From Roseibium algicola (GTDB taxonomy: Bacteria > Pseudomonadota > Alphaproteobacteria > Rhizobiales > Stappiaceae), in NCBI RefSeq assembly GCF_001999245.1, contig NZ_CP019630.1, positions 620,001 to 684,000 on the forward strand: a DNA stretch of 64,000 bases, read 5' to 3'. Within the stretch, counting starts at the first letter, position 1, and every line of letters starts with the position of its first letter. Under the pieces are notes generated by a model, which was given only the letters and a program-made list of their open reading frames with translations, had not been told where the DNA came from and did no database searches. Made by a program: the position numbers and the translations under genes. Shown here piece after piece: positions 1 through 9,112 of the stretch.

Positions 1-1
1 A

Positions 2-2545
2 ACCCGCGTGACCGCGACTCTTGAGGTCAGCAGGCAACCGGGAACAGAGGCCGGCGCCCCGCTTGTGCTGGATGGTGACGAATTGTCACTTGCGGGCATC
101 AAGCTGAACGGCGAAGCGCTTGCCGAGACTGCCTATGCAGCGACAGCCGATCGTCTCGAACTTGCCTCACCGCCTGCCGATCCGTTCGAGCTGACACTCG
201 TGACCGAACTCGATCCGGACGCGAACACGAAGCTGATGGGGCTCTTCCGCTCTTCGGCAACCTATTGCACCCAATGCGAGGCCGAGGGCTTTCGCAGGAT
301 TACCTATTTTCTGGACCGACCGGATGTCCTTGCCGTTTACACGACACGTCTGGAGGCCTCGAAGAAAGACTGCCCCGTTCTCCTGGCCAACGGCAATCTG
401 ACGGAGACAGGAGATATCGACGGCACCGGCAGGCATTATGCCGTGTGGCACGACCCGCACCCCAAACCGGCCTATCTGTTCGCACTGGTTGCGGGCGATC
501 TCGCCGAAGTTCCGGACACGTTCACCACCATGTCCGGCAAGGAGGTCGCACTCAACATCTACGTCGAGCATGGCAAGGAGAGCCTGTGTGACTGGGCCAT
601 GGATTCGCTGAAGAGGTCCATGCGCTGGGACGAGGAAGTGTTTGGCCGAGAATACGATCTGGATGTGTTCAACATTGTCGCCGTGTCGGACTTCAATATG
701 GGCGCGATGGAAAACAAGGGCCTCAATATCTTCAACGACAAGTACGTTCTGGCCGACCCGGAAACGGCAACCGACCAGGATTATGCCAATATTGAAGCCG
801 TGATCGCACACGAATACTTCCACAACTGGACCGGAAACCGCATCACCTGCCGGGACTGGTTCCAGCTGTGCCTGAAGGAAGGCCTGACGGTGTTCCGCGA
901 CCAGGAGTTTTCGTCCGACATGCGCTCGCGCGCGGTCAAGCGCATTGCCGATGTACGCTTGCTGAAGTCGCATCAGTTTCCGGAGGATGCAGGCCCGCTT
1001 GCACACCCCGTACGTCCGCGAACCTATCATGAAATCAATAACTTCTATACGGCGACTGTTTATGAAAAAGGCGCCGAGGTTGTTCGCATGCTTCAGACGC
1101 TTCTGGGCGAACAGAAGTTCCGGGCCGGACTGGACCTCTATTTCGACCGCCATGACGGCGAAGCAACCACAATCGAGGCATTCCTGTCCTGCTTCGAGGA
1201 AGCATCGTCCACCGATCTTGAACAGTTTTCGCTCTGGTACGAGCAGGCAGGAACGCCAGTCGTGTCGGTGGAAACGGAATATGATCCCGACCGCAAGTCC
1301 TTCACCGTTTCATTGTCCCAGGAAATCCCGCCCATTGCCGGCCAGAAGTCCAGCAAACCGGCAGTCATCCCGCTTCGTTTCGGGTTGATCGGCTCCAATG
1401 GCGAGGACATGGAAACAGGCTCCGTGGAGGGTGCCAACGTCGCCGGCGATGTGCTTGTGCTCGACAAGGCTCACCAGGACGTCGTCTTCCACAATGTCGC
1501 CGCCGCTCCCGTTCTGTCTCTTCTGCGCGGTTTCTCCGCACCCGTTCGTCTGAACCAGCCCCTGCATTCCGAGGAACTCCTGTTTCAGGCAGCACAGGAT
1601 CGGGATCCGTTCAATCGATGGCAGGCGGTGCAGACGCTGGCGATGCAGGACCTTGTGAGGCTTGCCGGTCTGGTCCGTGACGGCTCGGAAGGCACGCCGT
1701 CCGAAGACGTCATCGGTGTGTTCGCGTCTGTTCTGGGTGAAACCCAGCTGGATGAAGCCTTGCGTGCGCAGGCACTCACGTTACCCAGCGAAGCGGACGT
1801 CGCACAGGAAATCGGCAAGGACGTCAACCCGGACGCCATTCATACGGCCCGTCAGATGCTGCGGCGCGCAGTTGCCGCCCGCATCGCATCTTCCCTTGTC
1901 CCGTTCATTACCGACCAGTCCGCAGGTGGGACCTTTTCGCCGGATGCGCAGGCAGCCGGAAAAAGAGCGCTCGCACACCGTTGCCTGCATTATTACGCAG
2001 TCTCCGGCGCAGCCGATGCGACTGACCTGGTCTGGTCGCGGTTTGCCTCTGCCGACAACATGACTGACCGCCTCGCGGCCCTCACCCTTCTGGTACACGA
2101 CCATATGCCACGTGAAGAGGAAGCGCTTGCAGCTTACCGCGAGCGGCACACGGACAGCTCTCTGGCCATGGACAAGTGGTTCATGACCCAGGCCACCGCA
2201 CCCGGCAACGAAACGCTGGACCGGGTCAAGGCATTGATGTCGGACCCATCCTACGATGCCGGCAACCCGAACCGTGTCCGCTCGCTGCTGCAATCCTTTG
2301 CCACCGGCAACCCGACACAATTTGCCCGGATGGATGGTGCCGGATTTGAACTGATCGCCGAATCAGTTCTGGAGATCGACAAGCGAAATCCACAAGTGGC
2401 ATCGAGACTTCTGACGAGCTTCCGCTCGTGGCGCGCACTTGACCCACAAAGAAGTGCCCTTGCTGAATCTGCCCTCTTGAGGATTTCAGCATGCGAAAAT
2501 CTGTCGAGAGACAGCCGTGACATCGTCGACAGAACCTTGCAGTAG
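2..2545 (+). CDS. pepN: Aminopeptidase N (M1 family), 5' end cut off by the window
   Basis: Zinc metallopeptidase that removes N-terminal residues from peptides in the cytoplasm. The reading frame is open to the left edge, so the GTG at 8 is probably internal and about 30-40 residues are missing; full-length family members have about 870-880. The M1 exopeptidase motif GAMEN lies near 701-715. The zinc site HEYFH is encoded at 809-823 and is followed by the NxxxG-L-x-E segment containing KEGLTVF. The C-terminal half is the helical DUF3458-type domain of PepN rather than that of eukaryotic M1 enzymes. It ends at TAG 2543-2545, 156 bp before the PleC-like kinase on the same strand. Identity is clear; only the start is unseen. 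Confidence 0.95.
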   Translation, partial: TRVTATLEVSRQPGTEAGAPLVLDGDELSLAGIKLNGEALAETAYAATADRLELASPPADPFELTLVTELDPDANTKLMGLFRSSATYCTQCEAEGFRRITYFLDRPDVLAVYTTRLEASKKDCPVLLANGNLTETGDIDGTGRHYAVWHDPHPKPAYLFALVAGDLAEVPDTFTTMSGKEVALNIYVEHGKESLCDWAMDSLKRSMRWDEEVFGREYDLDVFNIVAVSDFNMGAMENKGLNIFNDKYVLADPETATDQDYANIEAVIAHEYFHNWTGNRITCRDWFQLCLKEGLTVFRDQEFSSDMRSRAVKRIADVRLLKSHQFPEDAGPLAHPVRPRTYHEINNFYTATVYEKGAEVVRMLQTLLGEQKFRAGLDLYFDRHDGEATTIEAFLSCFEEASSTDLEQFSLWYEQAGTPVVSVETEYDPDRKSFTVSLSQEIPPIAGQKSSKPAVIPLRFGLIGSNGEDMETGSVEGANVAGDVLVLDKAHQDVVFHNVAAAPVLSLLRGFSAPVRLNQPLHSEELLFQAAQDRDPFNRWQAVQTLAMQDLVRLAGLVRDGSEGTPSEDVIGVFASVLGETQLDEALRAQALTLPSEADVAQEIGKDVNPDAIHTARQMLRRAVAARIASSLVPFITDQSAGGTFSPDAQAAGKRALAHRCLHYYAVSGAADATDLVWSRFASADNMTDRLAALTLLVHDHMPREEEALAAYRERHTDSSLAMDKWFMTQATAPGNETLDRVKALMSDPSYDAGNPNRVRSLLQSFATGNPTQFARMDGAGFELIAESVLEIDKRNPQVASRLLTSFRSWRALDPQRSALAESALLRISACENLSRDSRDIVDRTLQ

Positions 2546-2562
2546 TCTGCAATACTGAGAAA

Positions 2563-2603
2563 GGTTAACGAAAGAACGGAAAATCCTGATTTGCGTTAAC
2601 CAT
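2563..2603. promoter_or_regulatory. Inverted repeat with CtrA-like TTAACCAT half-site upstream of the PleC-like kinase
   Basis: GGTTAACG (2563-2570) and CGTTAACC (2594-2601) form a perfect 8-bp inverted repeat with a 23-bp spacer. The right arm extends into TTAACCAT (2596-2603), which matches the half-site of the cell-cycle regulator CtrA in alphaproteobacteria. It lies about 100 bp before the kinase start, a reasonable promoter position. The repeat is seen directly; CtrA control is inference. Confidence 0.4.
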
Positions 2604-2701
2604 TTTATTCTTTGACGGGTCTGGACAAAAACAGACGATTTGATTCAAATGGAAGTGATTCGGGGCACCCCCGACGCGGCGGTTTTTGAGGCACACTTCC
2701 T

Positions 2702-5056
2702 ATGGCGAGAGCATTAGCTGGCGACGCATCTGCGCGGCGCGGCGAGAAGGAGTCTGAGTGGGAGACAGACGCAGGCACAAAACGCCTGCCTCTGCGCACC
2801 CTCCTCGGCGCTCTGGCCGAAAGCCTGGCCCGCTCCGATAGCCTGATGCGACGCCTCATTCCCGGCCTCGCCATCATCTTCATCGTCATACTCGCCCTGT
2901 TCCGCACCGGCGACCTTGTTAGCGATTACACCCGGACCCAGGAAAACGCCCAGGTTACGCTCAGCCTGATGGCAACTGTCGTCGCCAGCGGCCTGATGTT
3001 GTCGGAAAACGATCTGCCTGAAACGGGCTACCGGACGACGTTGAAACGCATCCTTGCCGACAGTCTGCCCACAGGGGCGACCAGCAAGGGCCGCATTTAT
3101 CTCGTTGCGGACCAATCCGGCACCATCGTTGCCTCGGCACCGCTCCAGCCATCGCTTGAAAGCCGGCCGATCAGCGACCTGCTTGGCCCGTCACAGCCGC
3201 TCATGGTGTTTGGCGCCCGTGCCGGTGTGATGCCGGTTGCCACCAACCTTGGCACAGGCTGGGGCCAAGAACAGGTTCTTGCAACGGTTCATCACCTCGA
3301 CGGCCGCCTCGGAATGGTGGCGGTGCTGCAGCCGGAAAACGAAATCTTCAGCCAGTGGCGGGATGACCTTTCGGCAAATGTGACGCTCTTCGTCGGAACT
3401 TCGCTGGTGCTGCTTGCGGTCATCTACGGCTTCTTCAGCCAGGCAACCCGCGCGGAAGCGGCTGACGACATGTATGCGGCAACCCGTGCCCGCATCGACA
3501 CCGCCCTCACCCACGGCCGCTGCGGACTGTTCGACTGGGATCTGTCGCGCGGCAGAATGTTCTGGTCGTCTTCGCTGTACGAGCTGCTCGGACGCGAACC
3601 CAAGGACGATATTCTCAGCTTTGCCGATGTCGCAGACATCACCCATCCCGATGACATCGACCTTCTGGGCCTTGCCGAGCACCTGCTGGAAAGCGGTGAA
3701 ACCCTGGTCGATGAGACCTTCCGCATGCGCCATGCCGACGGAAGCTGGATCTGGCTTCGCGCCCGTGGTGAAATCCAGTCGGAACCCGGCCGTGCCGAAC
3801 CGCACCTGATCGGTATCTGCATCGACATTACCGAGCAGCACGAGCTTGCCGAACAGAGCCGTATGGCAGATCTTCGCCTGCGTGATGCGATCGAGACAAT
3901 CTCGGAAGCTTTCGTTCTGTGGAATGCCCGAAACGAGCTTGTGATCTGCAATTCCAACTATCAGTCGCTGCACAGCCTGCCGAACGCCGTGATCAAGCCT
4001 GGCACACCCTACAAGGACGTGATGGCAGCTGCCTCCAACGCCGAAGTAGCACCGCAACCGGTCACTCTTCGCCAGCGTGGCGGCGCTCCTGATGGCTCCT
4101 ACGAAGCGCAACTGGAAGACGGTCGCTGGCTGCAGATTTCCGAGCGGCGCACCAAGGACGGCGGTTTCGTGTCTGTCGGGACCGACATTACCCCGCTCAA
4201 GAAACACGAAGAAAAGCTGATCGACTCCGAAAAGCGGCTTAGGGCAACCGTTTCCGATCTCCAGAAGTCCCGCCAGACCCTTGAGGTTCAGGCTCGGCAG
4301 CTGGTGGAAATGGCAGAGAAGTACCAGGAAGAGAAAACCCGGGCGGAAGCCGCCAACAAGGCCAAGTCCGAATTCCTGGCCAATATTTCTCATGAACTGA
4401 GAACGCCGCTCAACGCCATCATCGGCTTCTCCGACATCATGACGCAGGAAATGTTCGGCCCCGTCGGCACCGACAGGTATTCCGACTACTGCAAGGATAT
4501 CTATTCTTCCGGCACTTACCTGCTGAACGTGATCAACGACATTCTCGACATGTCCAAGATCGAAGCCGGTCGCATGAGTATCGAGACCGAAACGGTCAAT
4601 GCATCGGAATCGGCCGAAGATGCCAGCCGGATCGTCACGGGAGCGGCAACCGAGAAGAACATCACCGTCACCACCGATGTCGTTGAAAACGTCTCGGTGC
4701 ACGCAGACAAGCGGGCGCTCAAACAGATCCTGCTGAACCTGCTGGCCAATGCGGTGAAGTTCACGCCGGACAATGGCACCGTCACGCTCAGGGCGCGGCC
4801 ACGCGGAGACAAGCTGCATTTCGAAGTGATCGACACAGGCATCGGAATTTCAGAGCGCGATATAGAACGCCTCGCCCAACCCTTCGTGCAGGTGGAAAAC
4901 CAGTTCACCAAGACCCACCAGGGCTCGGGCCTCGGACTAGCCATCGCCCGCTCGCTGGTTGAACTTCATGGCGGAGCGCTGGTAATCAAGTCGGAAGTCA
5001 AGAAAGGCACCACTGTCAGCTTCACCTTGCCGCTTGCCGACAAGGAAGCCGCCTGA
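2702..5056 (+). CDS. pleC: PleC-like membrane-bound PAS sensor histidine kinase
   Basis: A 784-residue histidine kinase. Membrane helices lie near residues 52-67 and 226-243 and bracket an extracytoplasmic sensor of about 155 residues. Two PAS domains follow (about 265-380 and 390-500), then a short coiled coil, a HisKA domain with the phospho-acceptor His564 in SHELRTPLNAIIGFSDIM, and a HATPase_c domain (DTGIGI and GSGLGLAI boxes). There is no receiver domain. The HisKA segment (MFGP, YxxYCxDI, DILDMSKIEAGR) is of the PleC/DivJ/PdhS type that acts on the cell-fate regulator DivK. The position between pepN and glnE is, as I recall it, the rhizobial pleC context. The start at 2702 is weakly supported (GAGG about 11 bases upstream), and a later start is possible. 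Kinase identity is certain; the PleC assignment is likely. Confidence 0.72.
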   Translation: MARALAGDASARRGEKESEWETDAGTKRLPLRTLLGALAESLARSDSLMRRLIPGLAIIFIVILALFRTGDLVSDYTRTQENAQVTLSLMATVVASGLMLSENDLPETGYRTTLKRILADSLPTGATSKGRIYLVADQSGTIVASAPLQPSLESRPISDLLGPSQPLMVFGARAGVMPVATNLGTGWGQEQVLATVHHLDGRLGMVAVLQPENEIFSQWRDDLSANVTLFVGTSLVLLAVIYGFFSQATRAEAADDMYAATRARIDTALTHGRCGLFDWDLSRGRMFWSSSLYELLGREPKDDILSFADVADITHPDDIDLLGLAEHLLESGETLVDETFRMRHADGSWIWLRARGEIQSEPGRAEPHLIGICIDITEQHELAEQSRMADLRLRDAIETISEAFVLWNARNELVICNSNYQSLHSLPNAVIKPGTPYKDVMAAASNAEVAPQPVTLRQRGGAPDGSYEAQLEDGRWLQISERRTKDGGFVSVGTDITPLKKHEEKLIDSEKRLRATVSDLQKSRQTLEVQARQLVEMAEKYQEEKTRAEAANKAKSEFLANISHELRTPLNAIIGFSDIMTQEMFGPVGTDRYSDYCKDIYSSGTYLLNVINDILDMSKIEAGRMSIETETVNASESAEDASRIVTGAATEKNITVTTDVVENVSVHADKRALKQILLNLLANAVKFTPDNGTVTLRARPRGDKLHFEVIDTGIGISERDIERLAQPFVQVENQFTKTHQGSGLGLAIARSLVELHGGALVIKSEVKKGTTVSFTLPLADKEAA

Positions 5057-5110
5057 AGGGCTTTACCCTCCAGGCGAGCCAGGTTGTCCGTAGCCCTAAA
5101 GCACAGCAGA

Positions 5111-6004
5111 TCAGTCGTTGTCGCTTGTTGTTGCCAGTTCGCTCAGGATGTCGAGCGAACGGGTCCACAGCAATGCGCCGCCTTCCTCCGGAATGAACCG
5201 GCGGCTTGCATTGGGCAGTCTGCTTGCGAGCGAAAGACCGAAGTCCGGTGAATGAACCGGGCTGCCATCCTTGCCGCCGTACCAGAGCGAGACCGGGCAG
5301 TTGATCATGCCAAGGTCGATACACCAGGGCCTGAGCGCTGCGAGCGTATCAAGGACGTATCCTTTCGGTCCCTGCCTGAAACCTTCCCGAAGGGCGTGCC
5401 TGTAGGCTGCGGCGAAAGGTTCGACGCCATATACCGACCTGTCTTCCGGTGAGCTCATCGACAGCACCAGGTCGTAGAAGCCATCCGGCTCGGCGAAGCC
5501 TTCAAGCATGGCAGAAAACCCAGCGGGATCTTCCTGTGCATGCCGGGTCATATCCCTCACCTGATCCGGCAAACCATCAGCGAATTCCGGACGGTAGAAT
5601 TCATCCTGACCGGAGACGATCGCCAGGGAGCTTGCAGTTCCCGACGCTGCAGCGGCGAAAGCGAAAGGCGCTCCTTGCGAAAAGGCGACCACTGGGATGC
5701 CGACAAGGCCAAGGTTCGCAACAAGTTCGCCAACGTCACGCGCGACACTTGCCAGTGACTTGTCAGGATCGGGCGATGAAGCGCCGAGGCCCGGCCTGTC
5801 CGGTGCAATCAGTCGAAGGTTTAGCTTTTCGAGATGTTCCAGGCCAAAGCCAAGTGTGCCGGCCATGCCGGCGCCTGTCAGAAACAGAACCGGCGTGCCT
5901 GTGACCGGACCCCATTCAGACCAGGCAAACACACGGCTGCCGGCCAGCGCAATACGGTCGCTCCGGTCCGGACGACGGACCGTTTCGTCGAATGAATAAG
6001 TCAT
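5111..6004 (-). CDS. Alpha/beta hydrolase
   Basis: An alpha/beta-hydrolase-fold protein of about 297 residues, of unknown substrate. The oxyanion segment is FLTGAGM, followed by a PDRPGLGAS motif typical of the family. The nucleophile elbow is AFSQGAP, with the catalytic serine. No signal peptide is visible, so it is probably cytoplasmic. The open frame runs up to 6109, but the residues before MTYSFDET look non-coding, and ATG 6004 has a GAGAAG-like ribosome site, so I chose that start. It follows glnE on the same strand after 111 bp and meets the PleC-like gene tail to tail. It may be a haloperoxidase- or esterase-type enzyme; the sequence does not say which. Confidence 0.8.
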   Translation of the reverse strand: MTYSFDETVRRPDRSDRIALAGSRVFAWSEWGPVTGTPVLFLTGAGMAGTLGFGLEHLEKLNLRLIAPDRPGLGASSPDPDKSLASVARDVGELVANLGLVGIPVVAFSQGAPFAFAAAASGTASSLAIVSGQDEFYRPEFADGLPDQVRDMTRHAQEDPAGFSAMLEGFAEPDGFYDLVLSMSSPEDRSVYGVEPFAAAYRHALREGFRQGPKGYVLDTLAALRPWCIDLGMINCPVSLWYGGKDGSPVHSPDFGLSLASRLPNASRRFIPEEGGALLWTRSLDILSELATTSDND

Positions 6005-6115
6005 AAGGCTTCTCAGAGTATGGGAAAGGGTTCGCTCAAGTGAGCGCGAATGATTTGAAATCGGCCGCCGGCGCGGTCCTTCCCTATCCCAATGGAAACA
6101 GCTTGGCAATCCGGG

Positions 6116-9112
6116 TCAAGTGTTGACCGTTTCAACCTCGCCAATCAGCCGCACAAACGTCTCGCGCACCTTCACCTGAAGGTCTGCGAGCTCTGCTTCC
6201 AACCGGGTGAAAGTCGGACTGCCGGAGGCTTGAACCAGGAGATCCAGCACCCCGCGGGGTGCTTCTGCCGGCACGAACTTGCCGGAAAGAGCCAGCCGCA
6301 ACACCTGGGTCAGACGGTGGTAAAGCCTGAGAGCTTCCAGCAACAGCCCGGCGTCGCCCAGGGTGAGGAAGCCGGCGTCGCGGGCCAGTTCCAAAGCTTG
6401 CTCCGTGCTTTGCGCCAGGATTTCCGGGTTTTCCTGAGCGTGCGCAAGCTGCAGAAACTGGGCAAGAAACTCGATGTCGACCAGACCGCCGGCCACCTGT
6501 TTCAGATCCCAGACATCCTTGGTGCCTTTTTCCTTCTCGATCCGGGCACGCATTGTGCGGACATCGTCGGCCAGCTTCGTCAGATCACGCGTCTGCACCA
6601 ACGTGCCGCAGATGCTGTCGACGATCTTCTGCTTGAACTCAGGCGTCGTGGACGCAATCACCCGTCCGCGCGTCAGAGCCATATGCTCCCAGGTCCAGGC
6701 CTCTTTCTGCTGGTAGGCTATGAAGCCGTCCAGATTGGTCGCGAGCGGGCCTGCATTGCCGGACGGACGAAGCCGGAAATCAACCTCGTAAAGCGAGCCT
6801 TCGGCCGTCGGTGCGCTGAGGGCCGTGACCAGCCGCTGGGTCAGACGCGTGTAATACTGGGTGATTGCCAAAGGCCGCTTGCCATCAGACTGCTTGACGT
6901 CTTCCGGCGCTTCATAAAGCAGGATCAGGTCCAGATCGGAGGCTGCCGTCATTTCGCGCCCCCCAAGCTTGCCCATGGCCAGGACCGCGATATTGCCCCC
7001 CAGCACCGTGCCGTTGCTTTCGCCGACATGCACGATCACCTGTTTCAGGATCCGGTCGACGACAACTTCGGCCAGCCGTGCCAGTGCAAACCCTACCCGG
7101 TCGGCGGACAAGGTATCTGAAATCATCCGCAGGCCGATCAGGAACTGCTGCTCCTGGGTAAATATCCGCGCCCTGTCCAGTGCTTCCTCATAAAAGCGGG
7201 CCTGAGACAGAGTTCTGTCGAGCCCGGCGCGGAACTCCTCGACGCTCGGCATGGCGCCGAAAAACGCCGGATCGAGGACTGCATCCAACACATGAACCCG
7301 CTTGGAGACCGTTTCGGCCATGCGTGGCGCAGCGCCCATGGTGGTTGCTAGCAACGTCAGGAGCTGTGGATTGGACCTCAGCAGCGAGAACAGCTGCACG
7401 CCCGCTGGAAGCTTGGCCAGAAAGTTGTCGAACGCCCGCAGCGCGGCGTCCGCGTTGTCCGTGGCCGCCAGCGCACTGAGAAGCGCAGGATGCATTTCGG
7501 TCAGCCGCTCGCGCGCCTTGGTCGAACGGGTGCACGGATAGCGGCCGAAATGCCAGGCCTTGACGATCGCGGCAGCTTCAGCAGGCTGCTTGAAACCAAG
7601 ACCGGCAAGCGTCTCCAGGGTACCGGGATCGTGGTCATCGCCGGTAAAGACCAGATTGCCCAGTTCGGACGACAGTGCCGGTTCATCTTCGAACAGTTCG
7701 GCATAATGGTGCTGAACCGTTCGCAAGTGGTCGAGCAGTGCCGTTTCAAAGGCTGCAAGCGTGTCGTAGCCCATCAGCGCGGAAACCCGCTTCATGCCGT
7801 CTTCATCCTTTGGCAGAAGTTGGGTCTGCTCGTCGTTCAGCATCTGGATGCGATGCTCGACATTGCGCAGGAACCGGTAGGCGGCGGCCATTTCGTCGCG
7901 TGTCTTGCCCTTGATCCAGTCTGCATCCACCAGAGCGTCCAGCATGTCGAGCGTGCGACGTCCGCGAAGGGCCGGGTTGCGGCCACCCGCGATCAGCTGC
8001 TGGGTCTGGACGAAGAACTCCACTTCCCGGATGCCGCCACGGCCGAGCTTGACGTTATGTCCGGCAACCGCAATGGCCCCGTGGCCCTTGTGCATATGGA
8101 TCTGGCGCTTGATCGACTGAACGTCAGCAATTGCTGCAAAGTCCAGGTACTTGCGCCAGATGAACGGCACGATTTCATGCAGGAAGGATTCGCCGGCGGG
8201 AATGTCGCCTGCGCAGGGACGCGCCTTGATCAGCGCCGCCCGCTCCCAGTTCTGCCCGAGGGATTCGTAATAGACCAGCGCAGCGGGCACCGACATGGCA
8301 AGTGGGGTCGCACCGGGATCGGGGCGCAGGCGAAGATCCGTACGGAAGACGTAACCGTCCGCGGTCCGGTCCTGCATGATCTTGACCAGGCGCCGCGTCA
8401 GCCGAACGAATTCCACCGGAGCTTCCGCTGTACCCGCCATGGGCGCCTTGGCTGGGTCGTAAAGAACGATCAGATCGATATCGGACGAATAGTTCAGCTC
8501 ATTTGCACCGTGCTTGCCCATGGCAAGGACGATGAGGCCGCTATCGACTTCCGGCTTTTCCAGGTCATGCGGTGCAAACTTGTTCAGACGGACCAGATCG
8601 CCGAGGCAGAACCTGATTGCCGCCGTCAGCGCGGCGTCGGCAAATCCGGCCAGGGCACCGGTAACGCGGTTCAGACCGATCGCACCGGAGATATCGGCGA
8701 GGCCGAGCGTCAACGCGAGGTCGTGTTTGAAGTGGCGCAAGGTCCGCATGATACCGGCCTCGTCCTCCGCCCGCGCTTCACGGGCGGCAGACAGCAGGTT
8801 TTCAAGACGGCTTTCCGGCGCTTCCTGCAGCAAGCGAAGGAGACGCGGTGGATCGGCAAGCATCAGATCGCGCAGATAGGGCGAGTTTCCAATGACCCCG
8901 ATCAGGAAACCTTCCAGGTCCGGTTTTTCGTGCAGAAGAGCGTTGAGGGCCTCGCCAGCTTCGGCATGAGCCAGAAGATCTTTCAGGAACAGAGCTGCAT
9001 GATCGGGATCCGGTGCCGTTGGGACCACCGCGATCCGGTCGGCCAGAACGCCCGCGCCACCGTCGTGGTCAGTTCCCTTCTCCCGTTTGCCCGGCTGTGC
9101 CGCCTTGTTCAT
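6116..9112 (-). CDS. glnE: Bifunctional glutamine synthetase adenylyltransferase/deadenylase
   Basis: Adds and removes AMP on glutamine synthetase in response to PII, linking glutamine synthesis to nitrogen status in the cytoplasm. At 998 residues it is slightly longer than the E. coli enzyme. Two nucleotidyltransferase domains are visible: an N-terminal one with NELNYSSDIDLIVLYD near residues 203-215 and a C-terminal one with REMTAASDLDLILLYE near 720-735. Each carries the GxSDxD metal site, and the arrangement is diagnostic of GlnE. The ATG at 9112 overlaps the last 44 bp of the upstream histidine kinase gene, so the two are probably co-transcribed. The order degP, regulator, kinase, glnE resembles that known from rhizobia. 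Confidence 0.96.
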   Translation of the reverse strand: MNKAAQPGKREKGTDHDGGAGVLADRIAVVPTAPDPDHAALFLKDLLAHAEAGEALNALLHEKPDLEGFLIGVIGNSPYLRDLMLADPPRLLRLLQEAPESRLENLLSAAREARAEDEAGIMRTLRHFKHDLALTLGLADISGAIGLNRVTGALAGFADAALTAAIRFCLGDLVRLNKFAPHDLEKPEVDSGLIVLAMGKHGANELNYSSDIDLIVLYDPAKAPMAGTAEAPVEFVRLTRRLVKIMQDRTADGYVFRTDLRLRPDPGATPLAMSVPAALVYYESLGQNWERAALIKARPCAGDIPAGESFLHEIVPFIWRKYLDFAAIADVQSIKRQIHMHKGHGAIAVAGHNVKLGRGGIREVEFFVQTQQLIAGGRNPALRGRRTLDMLDALVDADWIKGKTRDEMAAAYRFLRNVEHRIQMLNDEQTQLLPKDEDGMKRVSALMGYDTLAAFETALLDHLRTVQHHYAELFEDEPALSSELGNLVFTGDDHDPGTLETLAGLGFKQPAEAAAIVKAWHFGRYPCTRSTKARERLTEMHPALLSALAATDNADAALRAFDNFLAKLPAGVQLFSLLRSNPQLLTLLATTMGAAPRMAETVSKRVHVLDAVLDPAFFGAMPSVEEFRAGLDRTLSQARFYEEALDRARIFTQEQQFLIGLRMISDTLSADRVGFALARLAEVVVDRILKQVIVHVGESNGTVLGGNIAVLAMGKLGGREMTAASDLDLILLYEAPEDVKQSDGKRPLAITQYYTRLTQRLVTALSAPTAEGSLYEVDFRLRPSGNAGPLATNLDGFIAYQQKEAWTWEHMALTRGRVIASTTPEFKQKIVDSICGTLVQTRDLTKLADDVRTMRARIEKEKGTKDVWDLKQVAGGLVDIEFLAQFLQLAHAQENPEILAQSTEQALELARDAGFLTLGDAGLLLEALRLYHRLTQVLRLALSGKFVPAEAPRGVLDLLVQASGSPTFTRLEAELADLQVKVRETFVRLIGEVETVNT

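Noticed and set aside
3191..4819. 542-residue open frame on the minus strand
   Set aside because: It lies wholly antisense to the PleC-like kinase gene, which has clear domain motifs; long antisense frames are common at this GC content.
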